Numbered from the stretch's first letter, positions 16,235 to 25,961 are shown. The stretch is 64,000 nt of DNA from Verrucomicrobiales bacterium (GCA_021648365.1 JAKISY010000007.1:1-64000); one strand, 5' to 3'. Translations and numbers: made by a program. The notes: a model not told the origin generated them from the sequence alone.

Positions 16235-17608
16235 ATGAACACACCGTCACGCCATCATGCCCAGATCCCCGCTCTGGAGGCAGTTGATCTCATCCGACAA
16301 GCTTTGCCCAAGCAGGGTTTGTTCGCAGGCAAAAGTTGGCGCCTATCTCCGCAAGCCTTTCCGCTTTCTCCCGCTACACTGAATCAACTAGAGCAAATAG
16401 GCCCGCTGCTGCACCGTTTCCAACGAGCGAGCGACACCCTCTACCGCCGTAGCCACAACGGATCTCTGCCAGCGTGGCTTCATCAATACCTAGACCGTGG
16501 CAAACCGCAAGATCTGATTGATTTTGGCATCGACCCTCGTATCCAATCCCAGCTTCCGCGAGTCATCCGCCCCGACCTCATTCTCACCGAGCAAGGTTTG
16601 ACCATGGTGGAACTCGACAGCGTGCCCGGCGGCATCGGCCTGACCGCTTGGCTCAACCAGACCTACAGCCAGTCTCTGCGCGATCAGCACATCATTGGCG
16701 GCGCCGACGGTATGCTCAAAGGCTTCGCCTCTATTTTCAAAAACGCCGCCCACTTAGTGATTTCCAAAGAATCCGCCGACTACCGCCCTGAATGTGATTG
16801 GCTAGTACAACAGCTCAACCATTCCCTCAACACCGATCAATGGAGTGTCCATGGTGCCGAAGGTTATACCAACCAAGACCAACAAGCGGTCTATCGTTTT
16901 TTTGAATTATTCGACCTGCCCAACTTACCTGGTATCAACCAGCTCGCCAAGCAAGCAGCTGCAGACGAGCATGACCTGAGCGCCCCCTTCAAAGCCTTCC
17001 TAGAAGAGAAAATGTGGCTCTCGCTCTTCTGGTCCAAACCCCTGCAAGGCGTTTGGCAAAGAGAATTGCGCAAGGCTAACTGGAAGCGTCTGCAGAAAAT
17101 CATTCCGCAAGCTTGGATACTCGACCCCAGTGATATCCCTCACCACGCTGTCATCCCCGGACTAGAGATCAACCACTTCGATGAACTCAAGCACTTCACC
17201 CAAAAGGAACGCGAATACGTTCTCAAAATCAGCGGTTTTTCGGAAATTGGCTGGGGCAGTCGTAGCGTCAGCATCGGTCACGATCTCTCCCAAAAAGAAT
17301 GGTCTGCGGCGATCGATACCGCGCTCGATAGCTTCGAACACCATCCCTACGTTTTACAGAAATTTCACAGCGGGAAATTAGTCCAACACCCTTACCTAGA
17401 TACTGAGTCAGGGTCTATTGTCACCATGGAAGGTCGAGTGCGACTCTGCCCCTACTACTTCACCGAACCCGCAAGCTCCGCGACCGGCTTGTCAAAAGTA
17501 AAGCTCGGCGGCGTTCTCGCCACCCTTTGCCCTGCCGACAAAAAGATACTGCACGGCATGAGCGAAGCGGTCATCATGCCATGCCGCGTGGATCCAGACG
17601 GCTACTAA
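16235..17608 (+). CDS. ATP-grasp-like protein of unknown function
   Basis: 457 residues. Not a named family to me. Features that suggest an ATP-grasp fold, as in glutathionylspermidine synthase-like proteins: VELDSVPGGIGLTAWLNQ at about residue 122, and EREYVLKISGFSEIGWGSRSVSIG near 320 where the ATP-binding lysine and glycine loop would lie, followed by PYVLQKFHSGK. It starts 17 bases after ruvA and probably shares its transcript. Its stop lies 2 bases from the stop of the convergent RGG protein. Confidence 0.55.
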   Translation: MNTPSRHHAQIPALEAVDLIRQALPKQGLFAGKSWRLSPQAFPLSPATLNQLEQIGPLLHRFQRASDTLYRRSHNGSLPAWLHQYLDRGKPQDLIDFGIDPRIQSQLPRVIRPDLILTEQGLTMVELDSVPGGIGLTAWLNQTYSQSLRDQHIIGGADGMLKGFASIFKNAAHLVISKESADYRPECDWLVQQLNHSLNTDQWSVHGAEGYTNQDQQAVYRFFELFDLPNLPGINQLAKQAAADEHDLSAPFKAFLEEKMWLSLFWSKPLQGVWQRELRKANWKRLQKIIPQAWILDPSDIPHHAVIPGLEINHFDELKHFTQKEREYVLKISGFSEIGWGSRSVSIGHDLSQKEWSAAIDTALDSFEHHPYVLQKFHSGKLVQHPYLDTESGSIVTMEGRVRLCPYYFTEPASSATGLSKVKLGGVLATLCPADKKILHGMSEAVIMPCRVDPDGY

Positions 17609-17610
17609 TA

Positions 17611-19596
17611 TCACTCTGTAGCCTCAGCTTTGGGCGTAGCCTCAGCTTTGGGCGTAACCTCAGCCTTGGGCGTAACCTCAGCCTTGGGCGTAGCCTCAGC
17701 CTTGGGCGTAGCTTCGATGGAAGGTTTTTTTGGAGCAGGCTTATTCTTCTTCCCAGCTTTACCCGGACGGCGCTTGCGTTTGTTCACCGTGACCGCTGTG
17801 CCTGGCAGTAGTTCGGAGTTAGGAAATTCGATGATGTAACCCTCACTCAATAACCAACGCAAATCGGCGAGTAATCCTAATTCCTCTTTGCTGGGCTTGC
17901 GAGCAACCTTCTCTTCACTGGCAGCGTCACTTGCTTCAGCCTTTGGCTGCTGTTCTGATTTTTCTGCATCGGTCACGACTGGTTCAGATGCGGCGTCCTT
18001 GGGCGACAAATGTTTGATCAAATCACCAGCGAGAGTGCCGGGTTTTTCAATCACATAGTTCAGCATCGAAGCGAGTCGATCCGTCAACACCGTTTCACTG
18101 TCCAATGCTCGTGGCCGTGCTGCTGTCACAAAAAGAGACTTTGACCCGCGTTTGAAAAATTTCAGTCCTTGGTGCTCAAAGCGCCGACAAAGAGTTCTTA
18201 TCATTGGCAGCGGAAATCCCCGTTTTTGCCAAGCGACTTCGGCATTCAGTCTCTCCCATAAAGCAGGGGATAAGTTTTTCTTATCCACATTCCCAGGCAG
18301 ACGACTTTCACCCACTTGCCTGAAAATACGTTTTGCATGATTTTCACGAAAATGTTGCGTCAGTTCATTGATGCTGCTCAACACCACTTCGTCAGCTGCG
18401 GGTGTCTCCACTTCCTCTTTTGCTGTTTCATCGCCAGCCTCGTCTTGCTTAGCTTCCTCGCCTGACCCTTCCACTTCATCAGCACTCACAGCCGGCGTCT
18501 CTTCTGCTGATTCAGCTACCGCTTCGTCCACCTGTTCAGATAGCTCTTCCTGTGTAGCCTCAGTAGTCACCACCTCTTGCTCGGTAGCTTCTGCGGTTTC
18601 AGTAACAGCGCCCTCTTCATTAGCCGCTACTTGCTCGCGATCCGATTCACTCGCAGCAATTTCCTTCACCTGCTCTTTTTTCGCAGGAGCAGGTTTTTTG
18701 CTCAGCACACGGTACTGCTTTGTTGTGGACATCTGCTGCTTCCACTGCTCGAGAGTTTCTTCATCACGACGCATTTCGATGCGTGACTTGAATTTCTCCA
18801 ACGGCATATTGGCAAATCGCTCTCGGTGCAGAGCATTGACGTTCTGTTGGTATTCGTGGTGGTTCGGCGGTCCAAGAATCGTGCCGGACATCCCACACAC
18901 CGCGATCACAGAAAAATTGCCCTTCGGTGCCTCCGTTGTCACCTCTTCACACTTATAAAATTTCTCCAATAACTCTGGAGTTCGCAAAAAATGCGCCACC
19001 GCTTCTTCCTGGCTCAACCAAATCGAGCCATCCGTTTTACAACGAATCATGCGCAAGCTACTCGCAGACGCATTACCTGACTCCTGCTGCTGCTTGGACT
19101 CCTTTTTCTCCGATTTGAGTCTAAAACTCACTTTGAAACGATCTGGCGACGCCAAGACCATTTTAGCGACCTCCGACATCACGTAAGCGCGGTTGGTAGA
19201 ACGTATGTGTTTGCTCAGCGCCTGCACCGCTTCTGCCGTCGGTTCTATCTGGAAATCAACTTGCGGCAAGATATCCTCCGCTCTGAGCGGGCGGCGATCA
19301 TAATCTTGGCGGCGATCCTGACCACGTCGATTGCCTCCACCGCGCTCATCTCTGCGATTGCCGCCCCTCTGTCCACCCCCTTGGCCACCTTGACGACGAT
19401 CATCTCTATTGGGTTGACTGCGAGGCCTCCCCTCACGATTCCTCCCATCTGCTTGGCGCCCAGCGTCTCCACCCGATCGTTTATTTTGTTGCCTAGGCTC
19501 TTGGAAAACGGGAGCAGACTCACCGCTTTCTAGTCCAGACACCCAAGCAGGCATCAGGTCTTCGGCTGACAGTTCTAGAGATTCGGAATCACTCAT
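17611..19596 (-). CDS. Large RGG-rich, acidic, repeat-tailed protein
   Basis: 661 residues, function unknown. Residues 35-105 are rich in Arg, Gly, Asp and Gln with RGG-type boxes (QGGQRGGNRRDERGGGNRRG), typical of RNA-binding tails. A conserved-looking globular part follows (about 110-290) with VCGMSGTILGPPNHHEY. Residues about 320-420 are strongly acidic and low-complexity. A second globular part (about 425-600) contains HFRENHAKRIFRQVGESRLPG. The end has six copies of a six-residue T-P-K-A-E-A/V unit encoded by 18-bp DNA repeats. A role in RNA or ribosome metabolism is a guess from composition. Confidence 0.7.
   Translation of the reverse strand: MSDSESLELSAEDLMPAWVSGLESGESAPVFQEPRQQNKRSGGDAGRQADGRNREGRPRSQPNRDDRRQGGQGGGQRGGNRRDERGGGNRRGQDRRQDYDRRPLRAEDILPQVDFQIEPTAEAVQALSKHIRSTNRAYVMSEVAKMVLASPDRFKVSFRLKSEKKESKQQQESGNASASSLRMIRCKTDGSIWLSQEEAVAHFLRTPELLEKFYKCEEVTTEAPKGNFSVIAVCGMSGTILGPPNHHEYQQNVNALHRERFANMPLEKFKSRIEMRRDEETLEQWKQQMSTTKQYRVLSKKPAPAKKEQVKEIAASESDREQVAANEEGAVTETAEATEQEVVTTEATQEELSEQVDEAVAESAEETPAVSADEVEGSGEEAKQDEAGDETAKEEVETPAADEVVLSSINELTQHFRENHAKRIFRQVGESRLPGNVDKKNLSPALWERLNAEVAWQKRGFPLPMIRTLCRRFEHQGLKFFKRGSKSLFVTAARPRALDSETVLTDRLASMLNYVIEKPGTLAGDLIKHLSPKDAASEPVVTDAEKSEQQPKAEASDAASEEKVARKPSKEELGLLADLRWLLSEGYIIEFPNSELLPGTAVTVNKRKRRPGKAGKKNKPAPKKPSIEATPKAEATPKAEVTPKAEVTPKAEATPKAEATE
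17617..17718. repeat. 18-bp coding tandem repeats
   Basis: About six copies of an 18-bp unit (plus strand GCCTCAGCTTTGGGCGTA with small changes) encode the T-P-K-A-E tail of the preceding minus-strand gene. Such units change copy number by slippage, so the length of this tail may vary between strains. Confidence 0.85.
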
Positions 19597-19860
19597 GTGT
19601 TTTTAATGATAAAAAGGCAAATACAAGCACAGGCTTTTACTTACAATAGAAACTTGCCATGGTCACAAAGAAAAGCAGAAAAAGCTTGTTTTGAACTTTA
19701 TATGCTCATTGATTGCTGTTCATATTCCATCTTCGCCTTTAAGATTTTGCTTATTAGCGTAGAATCTTATTAGCGCACCTTTTTTTATTCGCAAAAGTTA
19801 CTGTTATAAACAACAACGGCATTTCGCGTACGCCGACCTTCAATTTAATCTTTTTTAGCT

Positions 19861-21078
19861 ATGATTTCTGCATTCGAACCCAATCAAAAACCCACTAAAA
19901 TTGGCTTAGTAGGAACTGGATTCATGGCACGTGGTATTGCCCATGTGATTGACCGGTCACCCTACGAGCTCTCTCGTATGCTAACTAGGCGTCCGCTAAA
20001 ATCCGTCACGGGAATACCGCAAGATCCTATCATCACGCAACAAATCGCTGAACTGATTGAACATTCTGATTTGATCGTGGTATGCTGCGGAGATCCTGTG
20101 CATGTCACAGATGTGGTCGATCAAGCGATCGAAGCCGGACTGCCTATTGTGACCATGGATTCGGAATTTCACGTTACCACTGGATCTTGGTTTGTAGACA
20201 AAGGTCTTGTGACGGAGGCCGAAGGCGATCAGCCAGGGTGCCTAGCAGCTCTAAGGCGTGATGCTATATCGATGGGTTTCGAACCTCTGATTTATGGTAA
20301 TGTCAAAGGTTTCCTTAACCTCTACCCGAGCAAATCAGATATGCAATATTGGTCTAGCAAGCAGGGTTTGAGCATTGAGCAGACAACTTCCTTCACCGAT
20401 GGCACTAAAGTTCAAATCGAACAAGCTTTTGTCGCCAATGCCTTTGATGCTGACATCTACCTTCAGGGCATGCTAGGTCCGCAGACTGACAATGTGGAGG
20501 AAGGCTCTCAGCTGCTCGCTGATGCCGCCAATCAACGCAATGAAAAATCAGGAAAGTTTCGTGCGCTGAGTGATTACACGCTCACGCCAAACTTTCCTGG
20601 CATTTTTATAACTGCAAAACACCTAGACTACTGTCGGCCTTACCTCAATTACTTCAAAATGGGGGATGGACCTTATTACACCCTAACAAAAAGCTTCCAC
20701 CTTTGTCACCTAGAAGTGATGAAGACCATCCGCGCTGTGATAGAGCGTGGCGACGTATTGATGAATAACTCCTCTCAGCCGAGAATAAGCGTGGCTACGA
20801 TCGCTAAAAGAGATCTGCCTAGAAACCACTTCATCAAACACGGCATCGGCTCTTTCGATGTGCGTGGCGAGACCATTGAGATAGCCGATGCCGCTGACCA
20901 TGTGCCCATTGGTTTACTGATGAACGGCAGACTCAAACATTCGGTAGATAAAGGTCAACGCATCAGCATGGATGACATCGAACTACCCGACACCTTGGCA
21001 AAAACGATTTGGAAAAAAATCGCCAAGCGCGCTGTCAAACGCGCTGCATCATTGAAGCCTGCTGATAAAGCGGTGTGA
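19861..21078 (+). CDS. NAD(P)-binding oxidoreductase with SAF-type C-terminus
   Basis: 405 residues. A Rossmann opening (KIGLVGTGFMARGIAHVI) is followed by a dehydrogenase-like catalytic part and a C-terminal SAF-like segment from about residue 318 (AKRDLPRNHFIKHGIGSFDVRG ... VPIGLLMNGRLKHSVDKGQRI). Proteins of this build are often labelled homoserine dehydrogenase-like; the DXR-like enzyme DRL of Brucella belongs to this broad group. A true homoserine dehydrogenase is unlikely. It stands alone, divergent from the RGG protein. Reaction unknown. Confidence 0.65.
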   Translation: MISAFEPNQKPTKIGLVGTGFMARGIAHVIDRSPYELSRMLTRRPLKSVTGIPQDPIITQQIAELIEHSDLIVVCCGDPVHVTDVVDQAIEAGLPIVTMDSEFHVTTGSWFVDKGLVTEAEGDQPGCLAALRRDAISMGFEPLIYGNVKGFLNLYPSKSDMQYWSSKQGLSIEQTTSFTDGTKVQIEQAFVANAFDADIYLQGMLGPQTDNVEEGSQLLADAANQRNEKSGKFRALSDYTLTPNFPGIFITAKHLDYCRPYLNYFKMGDGPYYTLTKSFHLCHLEVMKTIRAVIERGDVLMNNSSQPRISVATIAKRDLPRNHFIKHGIGSFDVRGETIEIADAADHVPIGLLMNGRLKHSVDKGQRISMDDIELPDTLAKTIWKKIAKRAVKRAASLKPADKAV

Positions 21079-21099
21079 TCTGCCCACCTCACAAACTTC

Positions 21100-22431
21100 T
21101 CACTTCTCTGTTTTCAGCTGAGCGATGTGACTTTTCAAAGCTTCATAAAATGCTTTTGAAACAGGCGCAGGGGCAGCATGACCCATCGCAGGTTTATTGA
21201 TGATGCTCTTCTTCCCTTTCAACACATTGTAGGCTGCATAAACACTCGTAGGCGGGCAGGTTCGATCGATAAAACCTACGCTCAATATCGCTTCGCCATG
21301 GTAGCGTGAAGCAAAATTCACCGCGTCATAATAACGAGCGTTCTCCGCGATCACCGCATCGGGTTTACCATCTTTTTGCATCGGCACCAATTTTGGCCAA
21401 CCGCTGATACGCTTGCGCAACATCCCCGTATGGTCACAACCAGCTGGCACCCCTGCTCCGATAAACGTAACACGATCATCCAGCCCACCAGCAACCAGAG
21501 CTTGGTACCCTCCTTGACTATGCCCGATCACAGCGACGGTCTTGCCATCCCACTCTGGTTGAGCTGTGAGAAAATCAATCGCGCGAATCATACGCAAGAA
21601 CATATTTTTGAAATAGACCGCATCGCGGTTCTCTCTGCCAAACAACGGATAACCCTTCAATCGTCCATCTTTCCCGTAGAGTTGATCGTAATAGGCTTTG
21701 GGTTTGCCATTGGGAATGCCATGCGCATTGATGTCCATCGACAAAAATCCAGGGTATTTTTTAACCGAAGAGCTACGCACTCCAGCACCGTGCACCCAAA
21801 GAATAATAGGCAAGCTCTTAGCTTTAGCTCCTACCGGTCGAGAAAAATATCCCGACACAGGCGCATCACCGAGACTCGCAAGCTGCACATCAAAAAGCTC
21901 CAATGCCTTATCACTGTGTTTAGCGACCTTGCTCATCTTCGCTTCGATCGGAATCTCCGCCAAAAGTTGTCTTTGAGAATCCCAAAATGCTGAGAAATCA
22001 GTAGGTATTTCTCGACTCGGGGTGATCTGCAACGGATCAATCGCTGCGGCAGCCAACGATGGCTTGAGCTTGTTTTTTATTTTGCGGTCGCCCGCGTCGA
22101 ATTGCACTTCGCACTGCAAAAACCCCGGCCGTGATAGTTGGCTCACCACTTTAAGAACTTTCCCCCTTACATCTAAAGGGAAACTTTGAATCGTCCGATA
22201 ACGATCCTCACTGATCACAACATTCACCTTACCCCAATCTAAGGCTTTGCCCTTATCATCTTTGACCTCGATCAGAAACGTGACCTCTTCATCTTTTTTA
22301 TAAATAGCATGGTCACGTTCCGTCTTAACCGTAACCACCACTTTATCCGCCTGCTGCGCCGCTACGGGCATCTGAGCTACTAGCAAAACAAGAAAAGTGC
22401 TCAAATAGATGGAGTTTAGAAGTGATTTCAT
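21100..22431 (-). CDS. Secreted acetylxylan esterase (AXE1 family)
   Basis: About 443 residues from ATG 22431, which begins the signal peptide (MKSLLNSIYLSTFLVLLVAQ ... VAAQQ); the upstream in-frame start at 22467 would give a less typical leader. An Ig-like beta domain of about 100 residues precedes an alpha/beta-hydrolase of the acetylxylan esterase/cephalosporin-C deacetylase family: FSRPVGAKAKSLPIILWVHGAG, nucleophile elbow IGHSQGGYQAL, RTCPPTSVYAAYN for the acid region and GHAAP with the histidine. It would remove acetyl groups from plant or algal polysaccharide. It converges on the SAF oxidoreductase. Confidence 0.85.
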   Translation of the reverse strand: MKSLLNSIYLSTFLVLLVAQMPVAAQQADKVVVTVKTERDHAIYKKDEEVTFLIEVKDDKGKALDWGKVNVVISEDRYRTIQSFPLDVRGKVLKVVSQLSRPGFLQCEVQFDAGDRKIKNKLKPSLAAAAIDPLQITPSREIPTDFSAFWDSQRQLLAEIPIEAKMSKVAKHSDKALELFDVQLASLGDAPVSGYFSRPVGAKAKSLPIILWVHGAGVRSSSVKKYPGFLSMDINAHGIPNGKPKAYYDQLYGKDGRLKGYPLFGRENRDAVYFKNMFLRMIRAIDFLTAQPEWDGKTVAVIGHSQGGYQALVAGGLDDRVTFIGAGVPAGCDHTGMLRKRISGWPKLVPMQKDGKPDAVIAENARYYDAVNFASRYHGEAILSVGFIDRTCPPTSVYAAYNVLKGKKSIINKPAMGHAAPAPVSKAFYEALKSHIAQLKTEK

Positions 22432-22539
22432 GCCGAACTTGATGGACTTGATGAGCCTCCATGTCAACTGGCAGAATCTTGTCTTTTTGGTCGATATCAG
22501 TTCAAATGATGGCAGGTTTCATCTACCTATAACCTTAAA

Positions 22540-23634
22540 ATGAACGAGCCTTCACCATCCAGCACCTACGCTTTGATCTTAGCAGGCGGCAGCGGCACTC
22601 GCTTTTGGCCGTTAAGCCGCAAACTGCGCCCCAAACAACTGCTATCTTTAGTTGAGGATGAGAAGTGCATGCTCCTGCAAACCGTCGAGCGCTTGAGCGG
22701 CTGGATCGCCCCAGAAAACATCCTCATTTTGACCAATAGCGATCAAGAGCAAGCCGTGCGCGAATTGCTATATCACCAGCTACCCGCCAACAATATTCTT
22801 TCAGAACCAGAAAAACGCGACACCGCGCCAGCCATCGCTTTAGCCGCTGGTTGGGTCGCAGCCAGAGATCCCAACGCCACCCTGATGGTACTGCCCTCCG
22901 ATCAGTTGATCAAAGATGTAGCAGCCTTCCGCCAGACCCTCGCTCAGGGCATCGACTTAGCGTCGCGTGAAGCTGCCATCATCACCATCGGCATCAAGCC
23001 CAGTTGGCCTTGCACCGATTACGGTTATATCCAAAAAGGTGCAGCCTTCACCAGCGCGTCCTCCAAACGGCAAAAAAGCCCTGTTTATCAAGTAGATTGC
23101 TTCCGCGAAAAACCCAATGCACAGCTAGCTGCTGAATTCATCGAACAAGGTAACTTTACTTGGAACGCCGGCATCTTTGTTTGGGCGATCCCCACTCTGA
23201 TCCGAGAATTACAACAGCATTGCCCACCTTTAGCCGAATTTATCGAAGTCTTACGCACATCGGCTGATTTTTCGCAAAGTATCCAGCAACATTTTTCCAC
23301 CTTACCGAAAATCTCCATCGATTATGCCTTGATGGAAAAAGCTTCCTGTGTTCTCAATATCGAAGCAACTTTTGATTGGGACGATCTGGGTAATTGGGTG
23401 TCTGCTGCCAAATATTTTGAAAAAAACTCACAAGGAAACGTCGCGAATACCTCAATGACTTCGGTTGAATCTTCTGACAATGTGGTGTACTCCGAAGATA
23501 AGGTTCATATAGCTCTTCTTGGCGTAAACAATTTGATTGTGGTACAGACATCGGATGCTATTCTGGTTGCCGCCAAAGGAGCGATGGATGAAATGAAAAA
23601 TCTGGTAGATCAAATACCAGATGAATTAACGTAA
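22540..23634 (+). CDS. manC: Mannose-1-phosphate guanylyltransferase
   Basis: 364 residues; opens with LILAGGSGTRFWPLSRKLRPKQLLSL, the nucleotidyltransferase signature, and has EKRDTAPAIALAAG, VLPSDQLI and FTWNAGIFVWA. It makes GDP-mannose from GTP and mannose-1-phosphate for surface glycans. The length corresponds to the one-domain form without the C-terminal phosphomannose isomerase. Followed after 20 bases by ruvX, with which it may be co-transcribed. Confidence 0.92.
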   Translation: MNEPSPSSTYALILAGGSGTRFWPLSRKLRPKQLLSLVEDEKCMLLQTVERLSGWIAPENILILTNSDQEQAVRELLYHQLPANNILSEPEKRDTAPAIALAAGWVAARDPNATLMVLPSDQLIKDVAAFRQTLAQGIDLASREAAIITIGIKPSWPCTDYGYIQKGAAFTSASSKRQKSPVYQVDCFREKPNAQLAAEFIEQGNFTWNAGIFVWAIPTLIRELQQHCPPLAEFIEVLRTSADFSQSIQQHFSTLPKISIDYALMEKASCVLNIEATFDWDDLGNWVSAAKYFEKNSQGNVANTSMTSVESSDNVVYSEDKVHIALLGVNNLIVVQTSDAILVAAKGAMDEMKNLVDQIPDELT

Positions 23635-23654
23635 AACAGTGACTGAGTTTAGAG

Positions 23655-24182
23655 ATGGCAGATAAAATTTTTCGCGCGGTAGGAATCGATTTTGGAACGG
23701 TACGCATTGGCGTAGCGGTGAGCGATGACTTGGGTATGTTGGCACACCCACATGAAACGGTTGCTGGTGAGAACCAACCAGAAGCTATCGCCCGACTGGC
23801 AGAGATCGTGAAGGAGCGCAAAGCTCAAACCGTCGTTTTGGGACTGCCATTGAACATGGATGGCAGCGAAGGCCCAGCAGTTAAAAAAGTGCGTAAGTTT
23901 ATAGAGCTGCTACGCAAGGCATTGCCCGAGAAAATCGAGATCGTAGAGGAAGACGAGCGACTGACCACCGTAGCTGCTTCGGAAAAACTCAGCGAAGCTG
24001 GCAAGTCAGACAAAAATCAGCGTGATAGCATCGATCAAGCGGCAGCTGTAGAGATCCTGCAAGGCTACTTAGACTACCGCGAACCCTCAGAAGATGAAAT
24101 GGAAGACGACATGCAATTGGGCGGAGGGTCTTCGCTCAACGACGACCTCGACATCTTCTACGACGATGAAACCTATGGCTGA
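23655..24182 (+). CDS. ruvX: Putative pre-16S rRNA nuclease/Holliday resolvase YqgF (RuvX)
   Basis: 175 residues. RNase H-like fold with GIDFGTVRIGVAVSD, VVLGLPLNMDGSEGPA and EEDERLTT, followed by the catalytic Asp in DSIDQAAAVEILQGYL. The family processes the 5' end of 16S rRNA and was earlier thought to be a Holliday junction resolvase. An acidic tail of some 30 residues (EDEMEDDMQLGGG ... DIFYDDE) extends beyond the usual end. It overlaps truA by 8 bases. Confidence 0.92.
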   Translation: MADKIFRAVGIDFGTVRIGVAVSDDLGMLAHPHETVAGENQPEAIARLAEIVKERKAQTVVLGLPLNMDGSEGPAVKKVRKFIELLRKALPEKIEIVEEDERLTTVAASEKLSEAGKSDKNQRDSIDQAAAVEILQGYLDYREPSEDEMEDDMQLGGGSSLNDDLDIFYDDETYG

Positions 24183-24984
24183 GCAGCAGCAACGCTTCCT
24201 GCTCACCTTGGCCTACGATGGCCGCTCCTACGAAGGCTGGCAAAGCCAAGCCGGGGGTAATACGATCCAAGATTACCTACAACAAGCTCTACAGAGGGTC
24301 TGTCCCCTTATCACTGTAGCTCATGGGGCAGGCAGAACCGATGCTGGAGTCAGTGCCTTAGCACAGTGTGCACATTTTGACGCGCCTAGCAGTGCCAATC
24401 TGAACTGCCGCAACTGGCAGCAAGCACTCAACGCTCACCTGCCTCCGCTCATACGCGTGATGAAGTGCGAAAGCGTAGCACCCGACTTCCACTCCCGCTT
24501 TGATGCGGTCGGCAAGCACTACCGCTACCGCCTCTATTTAGCAGATGTCTTACCGCCTCTGCATCACCGCCTCGCTTGGCATCTGCGGGGACCACTGAAC
24601 ACCCACGACTTACACCTAGCACTGCAATGTTTTGTCGGTCGCCATGACTTCCGCGCTTTTTCCGCTAACCGAGGAGACGGTAAAGACCAAAGCCGAGACG
24701 CCCATAGAAGCATCACTTCCATCGACCTGATCGAATCGGAAAATCCCGCCATCCTAGATTTGCACTTTTCCGGCGAAGGGTTTCTCTACAAAATGGTTAG
24801 ATTCTTAACCGGTAGCGCCGTGCGTTGTACGCAAGGGAAATTCGAACGAGCAGAGTTGCGACGCTTACTGACAGGGGTGGATTTTTCAGAAAAAGCTCCC
24901 TTTTGCGCACCACCTGACGGTTTGCTGTTAGAAAAGGTGATTTATCCAGGTAGCAAATCGATGACATCGTCATCGTCTTCTTGA
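24175..24984 (+). CDS. truA: tRNA pseudouridine(38-40) synthase
   Basis: About 269 residues from ATG 24175. Contains LLTLAYDGRSYEGWQSQ, the catalytic GRTDAGVSALAQ, and FHSRFDAVGKHYRYRL, FVGRHDFRAFSA and FLYKMVRFLTGS, all characteristic of TruA, which modifies the anticodon stem of many tRNAs. An upstream in-frame ATG at 24094 would only add residues read from the ruvX tail. The 3' end overlaps the convergent trpC by 43 bases; the serine run at its end comes from the overlap. Confidence 0.95.
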   Translation: MAEQQQRFLLTLAYDGRSYEGWQSQAGGNTIQDYLQQALQRVCPLITVAHGAGRTDAGVSALAQCAHFDAPSSANLNCRNWQQALNAHLPPLIRVMKCESVAPDFHSRFDAVGKHYRYRLYLADVLPPLHHRLAWHLRGPLNTHDLHLALQCFVGRHDFRAFSANRGDGKDQSRDAHRSITSIDLIESENPAILDLHFSGEGFLYKMVRFLTGSAVRCTQGKFERAELRRLLTGVDFSEKAPFCAPPDGLLLEKVIYPGSKSMTSSSSS

Positions 24985-25802
24985 AGAGGCGCGCTGCCTT
25001 CACCCTCGTAAGCAAAAGCTTTCAACTCCTCCATCTTGGCAGCTTTGTCATCACTGCGCATCAGCGCCTCGCCAACCAGCACGGCATCTGCACCCCACTG
25101 TTTCACGTTTTGCGCTTCTTCCCCCGTTGAAATCCCGCTTTCACTGATCAAAATATGATCGGGCCCAAGCTCTTCCGCCAACTGGCGTGTGGTATCGATA
25201 TCGACCTCAAAGGTTTTCAGATTACGATTATTCACCCCAATGATTACCGCGTCAGTCTCTAAAGCGCGGTCGAGTTCGTCCAGGTTGTGAACCTCTACTA
25301 ATACATCCAACTGATAGGCTTGTGCGATATCGAGGAAACGCAGCAATTCGTCCTGAGTCAATACCGCGACGATCAACAAAATCGCATCCGCACCTGCAAC
25401 CACTGCTTCGTAGATCTGCGCTTCATGCACAATGAAATCTTTGCGCAGCAACGGCAGCCCGACTTTCTCTCGTATCTTAGCCAAATAAGAAAGCTTGCCT
25501 TGGAAAAACTTTTCATCAGTCAACACCGAAATGGCATTAGCCCCACAACGCGCGTATTCACTAGCAATGCTGACTGGATCGAAATCGGTAGTGATCACCC
25601 CCACCGATGGCGATGCTTTTTTCACTTCAGCGATCACAGACAGAGCAGGATCAACCTCGAGGCTCGGATCTCGCAAAGCATTGATGAAAGAACGGAAGTC
25701 ATTCCTCTCCGCTGCGGCAAAACGCAACTTCTCCGTAAGCGGAATGAGCTTTTCAATTTCGCTGCGTTTATGGGCGATGATTTCATCGAGACGATTTTTC
25801 AT
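24942..25802 (-). CDS. trpC: Indole-3-glycerol phosphate synthase
   Basis: 286 residues, a TIM barrel that closes the indole ring in tryptophan synthesis. Family motifs: LDEIIAHKRSEIEKL at the start, VIAEVKKASPSVGVI with the catalytic lysine, LLRKDFIVHEAQIYE, GVNNRNLKTFEVD and ISESGI. The tail from about residue 262 (EGEGSAPLQEDDDDVIDLLPG) is acidic, is not part of the fold and is partly encoded in the truA overlap. No other trp gene is near. Confidence 0.95.
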   Translation of the reverse strand: MKNRLDEIIAHKRSEIEKLIPLTEKLRFAAAERNDFRSFINALRDPSLEVDPALSVIAEVKKASPSVGVITTDFDPVSIASEYARCGANAISVLTDEKFFQGKLSYLAKIREKVGLPLLRKDFIVHEAQIYEAVVAGADAILLIVAVLTQDELLRFLDIAQAYQLDVLVEVHNLDELDRALETDAVIIGVNNRNLKTFEVDIDTTRQLAEELGPDHILISESGISTGEEAQNVKQWGADAVLVGEALMRSDDKAAKMEELKAFAYEGEGSAPLQEDDDDVIDLLPG

Positions 25803-25961
25803 AAGTGACTATTTGCAGACATAGAAAAGCAGACTTTGGCTAAGGGCAACAATTTTCATAAAAACAGCTTGATTTGATTCACAAAACGCTTTTAGGTGGG
25901 CATCCGCTTATGCGGCTAATCGGGTTAACCGCCGATTTGATTAGATCACTCTTTTGTGATT

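Noticed and set aside
17617..17718. Regular repeats, possible CRISPR
   Set aside because: The 18-bp units are contiguous without spacers and lie within a coding frame.
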